Below are positions 18,601-25,192 of a stretch of DNA of 32,348 nt, one piece after another. Location of the stretch: assembly GCA_031273455.1 (NCBI GenBank), contig JAISRZ010000094.1, positions 1-32,348 on the forward strand, in the 5' to 3' direction. This DNA is from Deltaproteobacteria bacterium. GTDB taxonomy: Bacteria > Desulfobacterota > Desulfarculia > Adiutricales > Adiutricaceae. The stretch's first letter is position 1, and each line of letters begins with the position of its first letter. The position numbers and the translations under genes were made by a program. The notes beneath the pieces were generated by a model. That model had not been told where the DNA came from and ran no database searches. It worked only from the letters and a program-made list of their open reading frames with translations.

Positions 18601-20719
18601 CTAAAGTCGCGAGGTTATGGGCCACCCCGCTATCCAAGAGGGTTTTTAGCGCCCCTAAAATGGCCGGATCCTCGGGTTGACTAAGCTCCCGGGCCAAAAA
18701 GGCGGCGTTTTCCTGGTAGTGGCCCACTTTATTGTAAAAATTAATGACCTCCGGGGTTAGGTCTTGGCTCAGGACCGCGGCCAAAAAGGGCCCATTTAAC
18801 TCTTGGCCTTGGCTCTTTAACCCCCGAACCATGGCCCGAAAGTCAAAGACCTCCCTTAAGGTTAGATCGTCAAGATCCCGGGGGCCGTTCTCCCGCTTTT
18901 GGTTAACCGCGCTAAAAGCGGCCCCAGCTTTTTGGGCTAGGCCCAAAAATTGGTCCGTTTGGAACGGATCCAGATAGGTTAGGGTTAACCCGGCCCAGGC
19001 GGGCCGGGCTTTAGCCGCCTTAAACCCTTGGGCCACCCGGTCGGCGGCCTTTAAGAGATCTTTTAGATCCTCGGGTTTTAAGTTTTTTAAAAGATCTAGG
19101 TCTTGGGGCCGCTTAAAGACCTCGGGCCCGTTATCAAGTAAAGGGGCCTTTAAAACGGCCTGACCCATGATCTCTTCGATGGTTTTCCCGGTTTGGCCGT
19201 AAATAGCTCCGATCAGATCGATATACTGGGCTAATAAAGCGCGGTTTTTAGAGTATTTAGCCTTAGCCACCTCGTAACTAGGGTTAGGGGGGGCGGTTTT
19301 TATCTCCAAGCGGGCTTTTAAGGACTCAATGGCGAGTTTTCGCGTGGAGCGCCCCGCCTGCAGAGGCCAAAGAAACTCGCCTAAAGAGACCGCTTCCAAG
19401 CGTGATTTAACCACTTCCAAAGCGGCTTGCTTTTCGGCCACGAACAAGACCGACCAGCCCTTGGCCAGGGCCGCGGCGATGACGTTAACAATGGTCTGGG
19501 ATTTACCGGTCCCGGGCGGGCCTTCCACGGTGAGGTTCCGGCCCTCCATGACGTCCACCATGGTGGAGATCTGCGAGGAGTCGGCGTCCAAGACGAGCCC
19601 CGGGATCTTCGCCTCAATCTCCGGCTGGTCCACCAGGTAATCCTCGGCGAACAAAGTTAAGCTCGCGCTCCCACCGAGGATAATATCGTGGATTAGGGGT
19701 AGGTTTTGGTAGTCATGGTTGCCTTCGGCCAGATCTAAATACATGGTCATCCGACTGGAGGGAAATAAACCGAAAGCCACCTGCCGCCTCAACCGCCAAC
19801 CGTTTAAGGGGGCGATGAGCTCGGTGACCTTCTGGAAGTACTCCTCTAGCGCCGGAACCCCTTTCTCGTCGTTGGGGGGGTTGGGTAGCTCCAAGCCAAA
19901 CTCCAAGCGGGCTTTTTCAGCCAAGGCGAAGTTTAGATCCGCCGCCTCCTCATCGGCCCAGACCACGTATTTAGGCCCTTTAGGCGTCACCTTTCGCGTT
20001 AAGCGCGTGGACAATAAAATTAAGGGGGAATAGTAAACTTCCTTCTGGTTGTCCACCCACTCTAAAAACCCAAAAGCCGCGGTTAAAGCGTTTACGCCCG
20101 TCTCTTCCTCCAGTAACCGGGCTTTACTTAATAAAGCCCAGAGCTTTCGGTCCATATCCTCGGGCGAAAAAAGCGTTTGGATATCCCGATCGAGATGCTC
20201 GTCCCGGGTTTCCTCGTCCGGTAAGGGCAGATCGTAGTCCGGGTTGATCCCGTAACTTAGAGCCCTTTTGGCTAAAGAAACTTCGCTCTCATCTTCCCGG
20301 GGCGGCCAAGCCAGAGCTAAACGGGTCCGATCTTTTAAGGCCCTTTCCAAAGCCGGGGTCACATTAAATAGATTAGCCGCGGACTGGGTCTCACTGGGGA
20401 TCTTTAAGCCTAAAATATACTCTTCGTCAATATTCCGGGCGACCACTAAAGCTTGTAAAAAGGGCTCGGTCTTTTCGTCTTCTGGCTCTTTTTCTAAAGG
20501 CGGGAGGGATTTAAAGGTTAAGTTAGCCCCGCTGGTTAAGGACTTTAAAAGGAACTCGGGCCGCTCATCCACCACCCGGATTAAACTATTGGAGCGGGGG
20601 TTAAGTTTAGCCGAAATCAAGGGGTTGGAGCGGCTTAAGTCAAGTAGCTTCCGACGGAGACGATCGATTTTCGGATAAATCAAGCTCTCGCCAGGCGGCG
20701 AGCCTCCATTAGGGCTCAT
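15665..20719 (-). CDS. Giant DUF4011-SF1 helicase with a degenerate MTES_1575/Vsr-like nuclease domain
   Basis: The 1684-residue protein has a DUF4011-type N-terminus (LRRKLLDLSRSNPLIS at about 19-34). Walker A is GPPGTGKS (400-407). A mostly helical insert of about 870 residues follows, then Walker B LLVIDEASQ (Asp1280-Glu1281), motif III VVGDANQLPPTNFF, and the late motifs SVQGDERDVIFIGT and LNVLFTRSKRR. The last 110 residues match the PD-(D/E)XK domain of this family: GVDLAV (Asp1602) and ARDRDRLIDQVLKGLGWNL...RIWST. Where relatives read GIECDG, this protein reads GLSTDG, with Ser1619 in the Glu position, and the upstream helix Glu is also missing. Related DUF4011-helicase-Vsr proteins are counted as anti-phage defence (Hhe-type, from memory). 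It stands alone on the minus strand; GGAGT precedes the ATG. Confidence 0.88.
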   Translation of the reverse strand: MSPNGGSPPGESLIYPKIDRLRRKLLDLSRSNPLISAKLNPRSNSLIRVVDERPEFLLKSLTSGANLTFKSLPPLEKEPEDEKTEPFLQALVVARNIDEEYILGLKIPSETQSAANLFNVTPALERALKDRTRLALAWPPREDESEVSLAKRALSYGINPDYDLPLPDEETRDEHLDRDIQTLFSPEDMDRKLWALLSKARLLEEETGVNALTAAFGFLEWVDNQKEVYYSPLILLSTRLTRKVTPKGPKYVVWADEEAADLNFALAEKARLEFGLELPNPPNDEKGVPALEEYFQKVTELIAPLNGWRLRRQVAFGLFPSSRMTMYLDLAEGNHDYQNLPLIHDIILGGSASLTLFAEDYLVDQPEIEAKIPGLVLDADSSQISTMVDVMEGRNLTVEGPPGTGKSQTIVNVIAAALAKGWSVLFVAEKQAALEVVKSRLEAVSLGEFLWPLQAGRSTRKLAIESLKARLEIKTAPPNPSYEVAKAKYSKNRALLAQYIDLIGAIYGQTGKTIEEIMGQAVLKAPLLDNGPEVFKRPQDLDLLKNLKPEDLKDLLKAADRVAQGFKAAKARPAWAGLTLTYLDPFQTDQFLGLAQKAGAAFSAVNQKRENGPRDLDDLTLREVFDFRAMVRGLKSQGQELNGPFLAAVLSQDLTPEVINFYNKVGHYQENAAFLARELSQPEDPAILGALKTLLDSGVAHNLATLDPANLAREIEVGRKELIKAQNLEASFKALGPLAEAVGAVPYTQLRAAQELIKDEDYPKLPSLRDLSDLTLDTIKVKNRQGLDLLARRAVLAERVDLETPLSPLELREVAGTVLKAGLLSFLSPTFRRAKRLVTSVAKNPKDLAQAAQDLAKLANYKEEVKAFVSDPAVKAAYGPLFSGLDTDFLGFNKALSFQEKFRATLGDEKSQDLKKALEVGSGPLVDFLKTNEFPAMEGDLTGLDAFNSRFAAKLDKGVALLAKIRDLITVIKPLGDLRAESLMKVAGALAFNQEFLAFLAGAPKLKDLPRLLDPHSPGPLPGELEALNYLASQPRLKPLAQSILAQGGLEAALGEMDQLFGLLERAKDELTKFNAATGLSLNFAGDSRQAAAGLAVLAQDREGLLAQVELAAGQKALEGLGFAWVVAALEDIDAAGFISQLTDLLEAAVYRGLGQGVYRDYGPKLAVYAGEALDTIRADFAAADREVISLYRDELKRTLASASVNAPEGVSRGTVAQLTEMGFISHELGKKRGFASIRELTRRAGQALLALKPCWMMSPLAVASYLPAGGLKFDLLVIDEASQMTPESALGALARSQRVMVVGDANQLPPTNFFKKALKSEETEEEERGLDDESILEVAAKIYRPGRRLRWHYRSRHPSLIQFSNRHIYDNELKVFMAPDNAAKGVSLVKTNGLYRSSVNPIEAAAMVKAATDLMRASPDLSLGLVTLNQKQMELIADKMYEAISEDEELAAYVSQWETKNDGLESFFVKNLESVQGDERDVIFIGTVYGPETPGGPVANRFGPINGLAGQRRLNVLFTRSKRRIVTFTSLEPGDIKATGTNPGASMLRDWLLYCESLGSNSLTDPPGSEEGGLLSLASQLLGENGYKVSPGLITGALGVDLAVSHPDLVDGFIIGLSTDGPNWRNVAGARDRDRLIDQVLKGLGWNLGRIWSTKWLSDPRLEGEKLLKTVNTSLSARKDQKY

Positions 20720-20979
20720 CTATGACTCCAGGGCGTATGGCGTGGGGCGGGCAATAGCTAAGGCGAGAACCCGCCATGACTGACAAGTTAAGCGAACGTA
20801 TGAGGAATTATAACACAAGCGGGGCCAAGCGCCCCGAAAAAAACACCAATTTTTAGTATATTCGCCCAGAAAGATAAATTCCAGGATTTTCTACTTTTTT
20901 AAGTTCCAAAAGCTTTTTTATGGCGGTCTTTATAACCTTGGGGGGCCTAAGGCGGATCGCGTTTTTTAGCCCCAAAATT
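20720..20979. other. Spacer between the helicase and the DnaJ-like gene
   Basis: It contains the helicase leader (minus strand, TATAAT at 20807-20812 without a good -35 box) and a small GC hairpin near 20819-20836 next to an A-run. No gene is seen. Confidence 0.45.
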
Positions 20980-21009
20980 TAAGGGGGGTGGATAAATCCA
21001 CCCCCCTTA
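20980..21009 (-). terminator. Terminator of the J-domain gene
   Basis: A perfect 14-bp stem, arm TAAGGGGGGTGGAT, with a 2-nt loop, lies about 30 nt after the stop codon of the DnaJ-like gene. On the minus strand it is followed by AAATTTT, a short T-run. The palindrome could act in both directions. Confidence 0.65.
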
Positions 21010-21037
21010 CGGTTATAGGTTAAGAAGTCGCAAGGGC

Positions 21038-21631
21038 TTAGTGGGTCTCGCTTAAGCGGTCCACAAAGGCCAAGTGGACATATAAGTCGCCCCGGCGGCC
21101 TTCTTGATGATCTAGCTCCCCGGCCCCTTTGAGCCGGATTTTCCCGGAGTCGGCCATTTCCTTAGTCACGTGGACCGCGATATGGCTAAACCGTTCGGTG
21201 TGGCCCGCCCCGCCGCAACGGGGGCAAACGGTGGGCCGGTAAACTGAGCCGCTCTTTAACTGGACGAGGGTCCGACCTTCCCCAAAACAACGGGGGCAGA
21301 CCTCATGGGCCGTCCAAGGCAGGGTCAGGTCAAAGGAGTCGCCGCTTTTGACCAAGTCCAGGTAATAATGGACATCTAGGTCTTCTTGGGTCCGACTGAC
21401 GAACTGGTACTGAACCCCACTTAAAAGACGCTCTTTTTTCTGATGGGCCCGAGCTTTGGCCAGGAGGTTCCGGTAAGCCTCGTAGGCTTTCCGAAACTTT
21501 AAAGCGTCCCCGCCGTCTTGGCCGCTGTCCGGGTGGCTCTCTTTGGCCAGCTGACGAAAAGCCGCCTTGATTTCCCGCTCAGTCGCTCCGGGGGCTAATC
21601 TTAGTTCTTGGTATGACTGTAGCTGGTTCAC
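21038..21631 (-). CDS. Compact J-domain protein with one zinc ribbon and a DnaJ-type C-terminal domain
   Basis: The 197-residue product combines an N-terminal J domain (YQELRLAPGATEREIK and the HPD triad at 33-35), which stimulates DnaK ATPase, with a single zinc centre made of CPRC (112-115) and CPRC (136-139). Full DnaJ has two centres from four such motifs. The rest resembles substrate domain I (RLKGAGELDHQEGRRGDLYV). Domain II and the dimerisation helix are missing. The frame is open to an ATG at 21748, but AGGAGG at 21638-21643 lies 6 nt before a GTG at 21631, the sigma-54 transcript would start near 21662, and the J domain begins right after, so GTG is the start. A J-less paralog lies at 24377-24835 with the same promoter design. 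It may direct DnaK to special substrates under stress; that is inference. Confidence 0.85.
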   Translation of the reverse strand: MNQLQSYQELRLAPGATEREIKAAFRQLAKESHPDSGQDGGDALKFRKAYEAYRNLLAKARAHQKKERLLSGVQYQFVSRTQEDLDVHYYLDLVKSGDSFDLTLPWTAHEVCPRCFGEGRTLVQLKSGSVYRPTVCPRCGGAGHTERFSHIAVHVTKEMADSGKIRLKGAGELDHQEGRRGDLYVHLAFVDRLSETH

Positions 21632-21672
21632 GCTTTTCCTCCTGTCCTTTCGGTCTTCTTGACTACCTATAT

Positions 21673-21689
21673 AGCAACTCCTATACCAA
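21673..21689 (-). promoter_or_regulatory. Sigma-54 promoter of the J-domain gene
   Basis: On the minus strand TTGGTATAGGAGTTGCT has the invariant GG and GC exactly 10 nt apart and the -12 box TTGCT (consensus TGGCAC-N5-TTGCW). Transcription would begin near 21662, giving a 30-nt leader with a strong ribosome site. The surrounding 41 nt (21672-21712) match the corresponding stretch before the paralog at 30 of 41 positions, without gaps. Confidence 0.72.
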
Positions 21690-21750
21690 GTCATTTTCTT
21701 TAATAATTTCAATATGTTACTCAGAAAATCCTGTATTTTTCGGGGCAAAT

Positions 21751-21766
21751 GCGCAATTGGCCGCGC
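21751..21766. promoter_or_regulatory. Enhancer-like palindrome, site 1 (one mismatch)
   Basis: GCGCAATTGGCCGCGC follows the pattern GCGCA-N6-TGCGC except for C in place of T. Its centre is about 97 nt upstream of the predicted sigma-54 transcription start. Confidence 0.45.
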
Positions 21767-21771
21767 TGTTT

Positions 21772-21787
21772 AGCGCTTAAAAGCGCT
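21772..21787. repeat. Palindrome AGCGCTT-N2-AAGCGCT
   Basis: This is a perfect 7-bp inverted repeat with a 2-nt centre just upstream of site 1. It differs from the GCGCA-N6-TGCGC pattern, and its AGCGCT core recalls the groESL operator. It may be another regulator site. Confidence 0.35.
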
Positions 21788-21922
21788 GTCCCGCTCTATT
21801 AAGGCTCGATTGTCCCTTGAACTTTCCGTCTTTATGGCCCTTAAAAATCCTAGTTTCTTCCGGCCTTTGGCCATAAACTGATTTTTCTTTAATAAATTCA
21901 GTAAGTTAGCTATAGCTAAAGC

Positions 21923-21938
21923 GCGCAGAGTTTTGCGC
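21923..21938. promoter_or_regulatory. Enhancer-like palindrome, site 2
   Basis: GCGCAGAGTTTTGCGC is an exact GCGCA-N6-TGCGC match, about 270 nt upstream of the predicted start of transcription. Confidence 0.55.
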
Positions 21939-22017
21939 TATTATCGGCGGGCTGGGTTTGGCCTTCCCAATTCCTGTCTTTCGATAGGTTAATGGCCTGG
22001 TCGTAACCCGAATACGA

Positions 22018-22033
22018 GCGCAACTATCTGCGC
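22018..22033. promoter_or_regulatory. Enhancer-like palindrome, site 3
   Basis: GCGCAACTATCTGCGC is an exact GCGCA-N6-TGCGC match, about 365 nt upstream of the J-domain gene promoter start. Confidence 0.55.
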
Positions 22034-22091
22034 AGTCTTAGGGCCATCGTTAGGTCTAGCTAGTTTAAATTTAAGTTTGGGCGGGGGTATA

Positions 22092-22107
22092 GCGCAAAAT
22101 AATGCGC
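22092..22107. promoter_or_regulatory. Enhancer-like palindrome, site 4
   Basis: GCGCAAAATAATGCGC is an exact GCGCA-N6-TGCGC match, about 440 nt upstream of the predicted transcription start. It is the outermost site found on this side. Confidence 0.55.
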
Positions 22108-23075
22108 AATTAGATAGCTGGGGCCAGGTCCGGAGATTGACGACCATATATTAATGTACCGGGGATAAAGGCTTAGAGGATTCTGGCCAAGAGACTAGAG
22201 GCTAACTTAGGGCGAAAAAAATAGTCATTTAAGACTTTATATTGGTTAAAGTTTAAAAATTATTCATTTAATTTGCCTTATGATAGGTTTACCCCAAAGA
22301 CTTCGCTCGCCATCGCCCAACTAAAGGACCCCTTTAGGACCCAAGGCCCTCAGGCTCCCAAAGCTCCAAGACTCCAATGACCCAAGGCTTATATGAGCCT
22401 TATGGCTTAAACGACCTCGGAAATTTCCATATAATATGGTTCTCCACCCAGACACCCCGCAATAAACGGCCAAGGCTCCTAAGGGGCGACCAACCATAAT
22501 CGGCTAGGCTGGTAAGGATCATCCCGGCCATCGGGATTATCGGGCTTTAGGGATCTTCGCGCCCGCCCCGGCCATAAGATTAGGTTAAAGCGGTTAATTA
22601 AACGTTGGCCGTTTTTTAAACCCAGAACCAGCCAAAGCCCTCAAAAGGAGCCACCAACCAAAGCCGCCCCACAGCGGCTTTGGTTAATAGCCTTCTTAGG
22701 GTTAGGACTGTCAGGGCCAAACGGTTTTGGTGGAAGAAATAATTAAGCGCTTAGGCCAGCTTAAACTTTAAAAAACGCTTCCATTATTGTTTATGATATA
22801 TAATAATATAACGTCAAGTGCTTTGGCGGCGGGGCGACTATAGGTTACTAGAGGGTTATGAGCCTATCGCGCCGGAAAAGAGCTTAGTTAGAAGCTAGCC
22901 GGGAAATTTAAGCCATTGACCGTTAGTCCACCTAAAAAGCCAGCGCCAAAAAGAGCCAAGACGGTCGGGCTATAGCGACCAAAAAGAAGCTTGATCTAAA
23001 GGAAGGCGTCCACGGTAAGCCACGCCGGTTTCTAGAACTATCAGAAACATTCCTATTAACGCCTTGGGGAGATAA
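22108..23075. other. Long spacer without an intact gene
   Basis: Nearly 1 kb with no credible reading frame. It includes a stretch rich in short CCAAGG/CCCAAAG repeats (22305-22400), a perfect hairpin at 22656-22685 and an AT-rich spot near 22790-22812. It looks like eroded DNA. Confidence 0.5.
22656..22685. repeat. Perfect 12-bp hairpin
   Basis: AACCAAAGCCGC, loop CCCACA and GCGGCTTTGGTT pair completely. No T-run follows on either strand, so it is not a standard terminator. It may be a relic of one, or a structured RNA element. Confidence 0.45.
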
Positions 23076-23271
23076 AAGGCCATAGCTATAAGTAAAGAAG
23101 CGCCAATCTCGCTTGAACGGAAAAAACAGGAAGACCAAACAGACGACACACTAGCTATGCTTCAGACATTGGCCGATGTCCTACTGACTGACCCTGGACA
23201 CGGATGAAAAGGCCATACTGGTTGATTTCATGGCTAAGGTAGCAATGTTGTTCAAGAGCCGAACCAAGTAA
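23076..23271 (+). pseudogene. Frameshifted coding remnant
   Basis: One frame opens after a TAA at 23073 and runs 43 codons (SKEAPISLERKKQEDQ, LAMLQTLADVLLTDP) to a TGA at 23205-23207. A second frame overlaps it from 23194 (LDTDEKAILVDFMAKVAMLF) and ends with TAA at 23269-23271. Joined by one frameshift they would give the helical C-terminal end of a protein. The family is not recognised. An opposite-strand frame here (22932-23138) looks like a shadow. Confidence 0.35.
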
Positions 23272-23338
23272 ACCAGAACGAACAAATATCGCTTAAAGAC
23301 CAAAGCCAAGAGAACCTGTCTGTGAGTTTCATGGCTAC

Positions 23339-23815
23339 TTGTTTTTTTGTTTTGTTTTTTTCACAATCTGGGTTATAATTTTGATCATAAGGTCAAGCAC
23401 TGGACTTAATGGCTTTGTGAAACTTTTTAAAGAAATCAAAGCTGGAAAATTTAAACCTTATACATCAGTATTTGTTGTTGAAGAATTAGAAAATACTCCT
23501 GACGATCTAAAACGCAATAAAATGCTCGATCTTATATCTAAATACAATATAATTATATTTCCCGAAAGCGATAATGCTATTAATTTAGCTAATTTATATA
23601 TTGATAATGATATTATTCCTCTTAAAAAATTTATTGATGCTATACATATTGCTATAGCTTCTATTAACAACTTAGATAAAATTATTAGTTTAAACTTTGG
23701 ACATATTGTTCGCGATAAGACAAAAATTTTTACTGATTACATCAATAAAATAAATGGTTATAAAACCATTGAAATTAATTCACCTTTGGAGGTAATTGAT
23801 CATGAGGAAATCTGA
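23339..23815 (+). pseudogene. PIN-domain (VapC-like) toxin, N-terminally truncated
   Basis: From about residue 27 on, the product is a typical PIN ribonuclease of a toxin-antitoxin pair: SVFVVEELENTP (with the conserved Glu), LANLYIDNDIIP, KFIDAIHIAIA (conserved Asp), IISLNFGHIV and the ending GYKTIEINSPLEVI. The first conserved Asp, normally in an 'LDT' strand near residue 5, is absent. In its place is a hydrophobic string (MFFCFVFFTIWVIILIIR) that spans a promoter-like TTGTTT-N16-TATAAT (TATAAT at 23374-23379) and the change from GC-richer to AT-rich DNA. So the gene lost its 5' end and is probably inactive as a nuclease. Its 3' end overlaps the antitoxin by 14 nt, the usual coupling. Confidence 0.65.
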
Positions 23816-23987
23816 TACAATTGAGAATGAGGTGGATAAAATTCGGGTTGATATTTATGAAAGAACTAAAAATATGACACGTAAGGAGTTTTTAGAGTAT
23901 TTTAAAAAGCGTGGGGAAGAAGCGGCTAAAAAATATGGTTTTAGAATCGCAAAACCTTTAGATTCTAAAGGTGACGATCAAGATTAG
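23802..23987 (+). CDS. Antitoxin partner of the PIN toxin
   Basis: The 61-residue, strongly charged product (NEVDKIRVDIYERTKNMTRK, then EYFKKRGEEAAKKYGF) resembles the short helical partners encoded just after PIN toxins of this kind. TTTGGAGG at 23785-23792 lies 9 nt before the ATG, within the toxin's end. A DNA-binding fold is not obvious, so repression of its own operon is not shown. It is AT-rich like the toxin, indicating joint transfer. The name rests on context and charge pattern, not on a known motif. Confidence 0.6.
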   Translation: MRKSDTIENEVDKIRVDIYERTKNMTRKEFLEYFKKRGEEAAKKYGFRIAKPLDSKGDDQD

Positions 23988-24038
23988 GTTAAATAGACAT
24001 TGCTGTCTCAATTTTTGCCGGATTAAAATTATGAAGAT

Positions 24039-24122
24039 ATGCGAGAAAGGGCGCCAAAAAATGTCCTAACGACTATTTACCGTAAGGAAAAAGGCGATCG
24101 ACTCGATGCGGACAGTTATTGA
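24039..24122 (+). pseudogene. Short gene-end remnant before a terminator
   Basis: A 27-codon frame with core-like codon use (MRERAPKNVLTTIYRKEKGD...) ends at TGA 24120-24122, 28 nt before an intrinsic terminator. It may be the tail of a lost gene into which the AT-rich toxin-antitoxin module was inserted. It could also be chance. Confidence 0.25.
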
Positions 24123-24150
24123 CCGCCGCCTTTAAGCCCTAGCCAGGAGT

Positions 24151-24180
24151 AAAAAAAGAGCCATGATCGGCTCTTTTTTT
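24151..24180. terminator. Bidirectional intrinsic terminator
   Basis: AAAAAAAGAGCC, loop ATGATC and GGCTCTTTTTTT form a perfect 12-bp stem with T-runs in both directions. It can end transcripts from the toxin-antitoxin side and from the J-less paralog on the other strand. Confidence 0.85.
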
Positions 24181-24376
24181 GGTTAAAGGTTAAAGAAAGA
24201 AAAATCGCTAAAATTTACTTACTTTGATCATAAAAAAGGTAGTTCGACTTAAAAACTTCTCCTTAATTAAATTTAACCGCGGATTTCCTCTCCTTTACTT
24301 ATCCTAAACGGTTGGTTTTCGCCCCCCAAAGCCTTGGTCGCCAGATCCAGCTAAGGGGGTCTTTTGATTGACCTTC

Positions 24377-24835
24377 CTAGTGGCTTAAGCTCAGCTTATC
24401 CACCAAATTCAGTTTAATGTACAGGTCCCCGCGTAAATCACCGCTAGAGTCAAAGAGCCCGGCTCCTTTTAGGTGAATGAGGCCTTCTTCAGCCATGCGG
24501 GGCGTAACCTCTACCATCAACGATTCCATGGTCTCTAAGTGACCGTGACCGCCACAGCGCGGGCAAGGTAAAGAGCGATAAATCGATCCCTTGGCCGATT
24601 GGGCTAAAGCCTGGCCTAAACCAAAACAATGGGGGCAAACCGTCCGGACCGCCCACGGGACCGCCAGAGTGAAATGGCCAGCCACTTTCAAGGCCGCCAG
24701 TTCATAATAAAGGTCTAAGCCTACGACCGTCTGGTTTAAAACCCGGGACTGAACCAGGCTGATATCTTCTTTCGGTTCCCACTTCAAGGGATATGAAGCC
24801 TCTTTGGGCTCACTATTTAACCTGGTCTGGATCAT
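24377..24835 (-). CDS. J-less paralog of the DnaJ-like protein: zinc ribbon plus substrate domain
   Basis: The 152 residues match residues about 75-197 of the protein at 21038-21631: 'DLYYEL...VPWAVRTVCPHCFGLG', 'CPRCGGHGHLE', 'MAEEGLIHLKGAGLFD', 'GDLRGDLYIKLNLVDKLS.SH'. Zinc ligands are C67, C70, C91 and C94. There is no J domain and no HPD, so it cannot activate DnaK by itself; the first 30 residues are unrelated. AGGAGG lies about 8 nt before the ATG. Because the promoter is also duplicated, the pair likely arose by gene duplication with loss (or gain) of the J domain. Possible roles are a substrate holder, a partner that forms mixed dimers with the J-containing protein, or a regulator. 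Confidence 0.8.
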   Translation of the reverse strand: MIQTRLNSEPKEASYPLKWEPKEDISLVQSRVLNQTVVGLDLYYELAALKVAGHFTLAVPWAVRTVCPHCFGLGQALAQSAKGSIYRSLPCPRCGGHGHLETMESLMVEVTPRMAEEGLIHLKGAGLFDSSGDLRGDLYIKLNLVDKLSLSH

Positions 24836-24875
24836 GTGGTCGCCTCCTAAGTTTCTCTACTTGCCTTTTACTTTT

Positions 24876-24892
24876 AGCAATAATAGTACCAA
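24876..24892 (-). promoter_or_regulatory. Sigma-54 promoter of the J-less paralog
   Basis: On the minus strand TTGGTACTATTATTGCT gives TGGTAC and TTGCT with GG and GC 10 nt apart, a close match to the sigma-54 consensus. Transcription would begin near 24864, about 29 nt before the ATG. Confidence 0.78.
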
Positions 24893-24995
24893 GTAATTTT
24901 ATCTAATAAAATCAACCATTTAGCTATGTAAAAAGCCCTTCAGTCTTTAGGTTGCGCGTTCCAAGACACAGTCCCGTCAAAATTCTGGCGAAATC

Positions 24996-25011
24996 GCGCA
25001 AAGATTTGCGC
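24996..25011. promoter_or_regulatory. Enhancer-like palindrome upstream of the paralog
   Basis: GCGCAAAGATTTGCGC is an exact GCGCA-N6-TGCGC match; its arms extend to a perfect 7-bp inverted repeat. Its centre lies about 140 nt before the predicted sigma-54 start, a normal distance for an activator site. A half site TTGCGCG lies nearer, at about 24953. Confidence 0.6.
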
Positions 25012-25192
25012 ATGGTGGTAAGACCTTAATGAAGCTAGCTGGGATTTAATTTTTGGGAATGGGTTTTTAGCGATGGAAAGGCTTGGGGACGAAGATAAAA
25101 GAACTTAAAAAGATTGGTGATGGGTAAAATATGGCCATCTCCTTTTTAAAAACCAAAAAAGGAGCATTATAATACATAATAAAACTTAATAA

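Noticed and set aside
20819-20842. GC hairpin next to an A-run as a terminator
   Set aside because: On the minus strand the T-run comes before the stem, not after, and on the plus strand the tail is A, so it does not fit a terminator.
22932-23138. Minus-strand frame of 68 codons
   Set aside because: The opposite strand gives more protein-like fragments; no ribosome site or family was seen.
25139-25164. Stem CTCCTTTTT/AAAAAGGAG as terminator of the KAP gene
   Set aside because: The stem is AT-rich and weak, with no T-run following on the minus strand; too uncertain to list.
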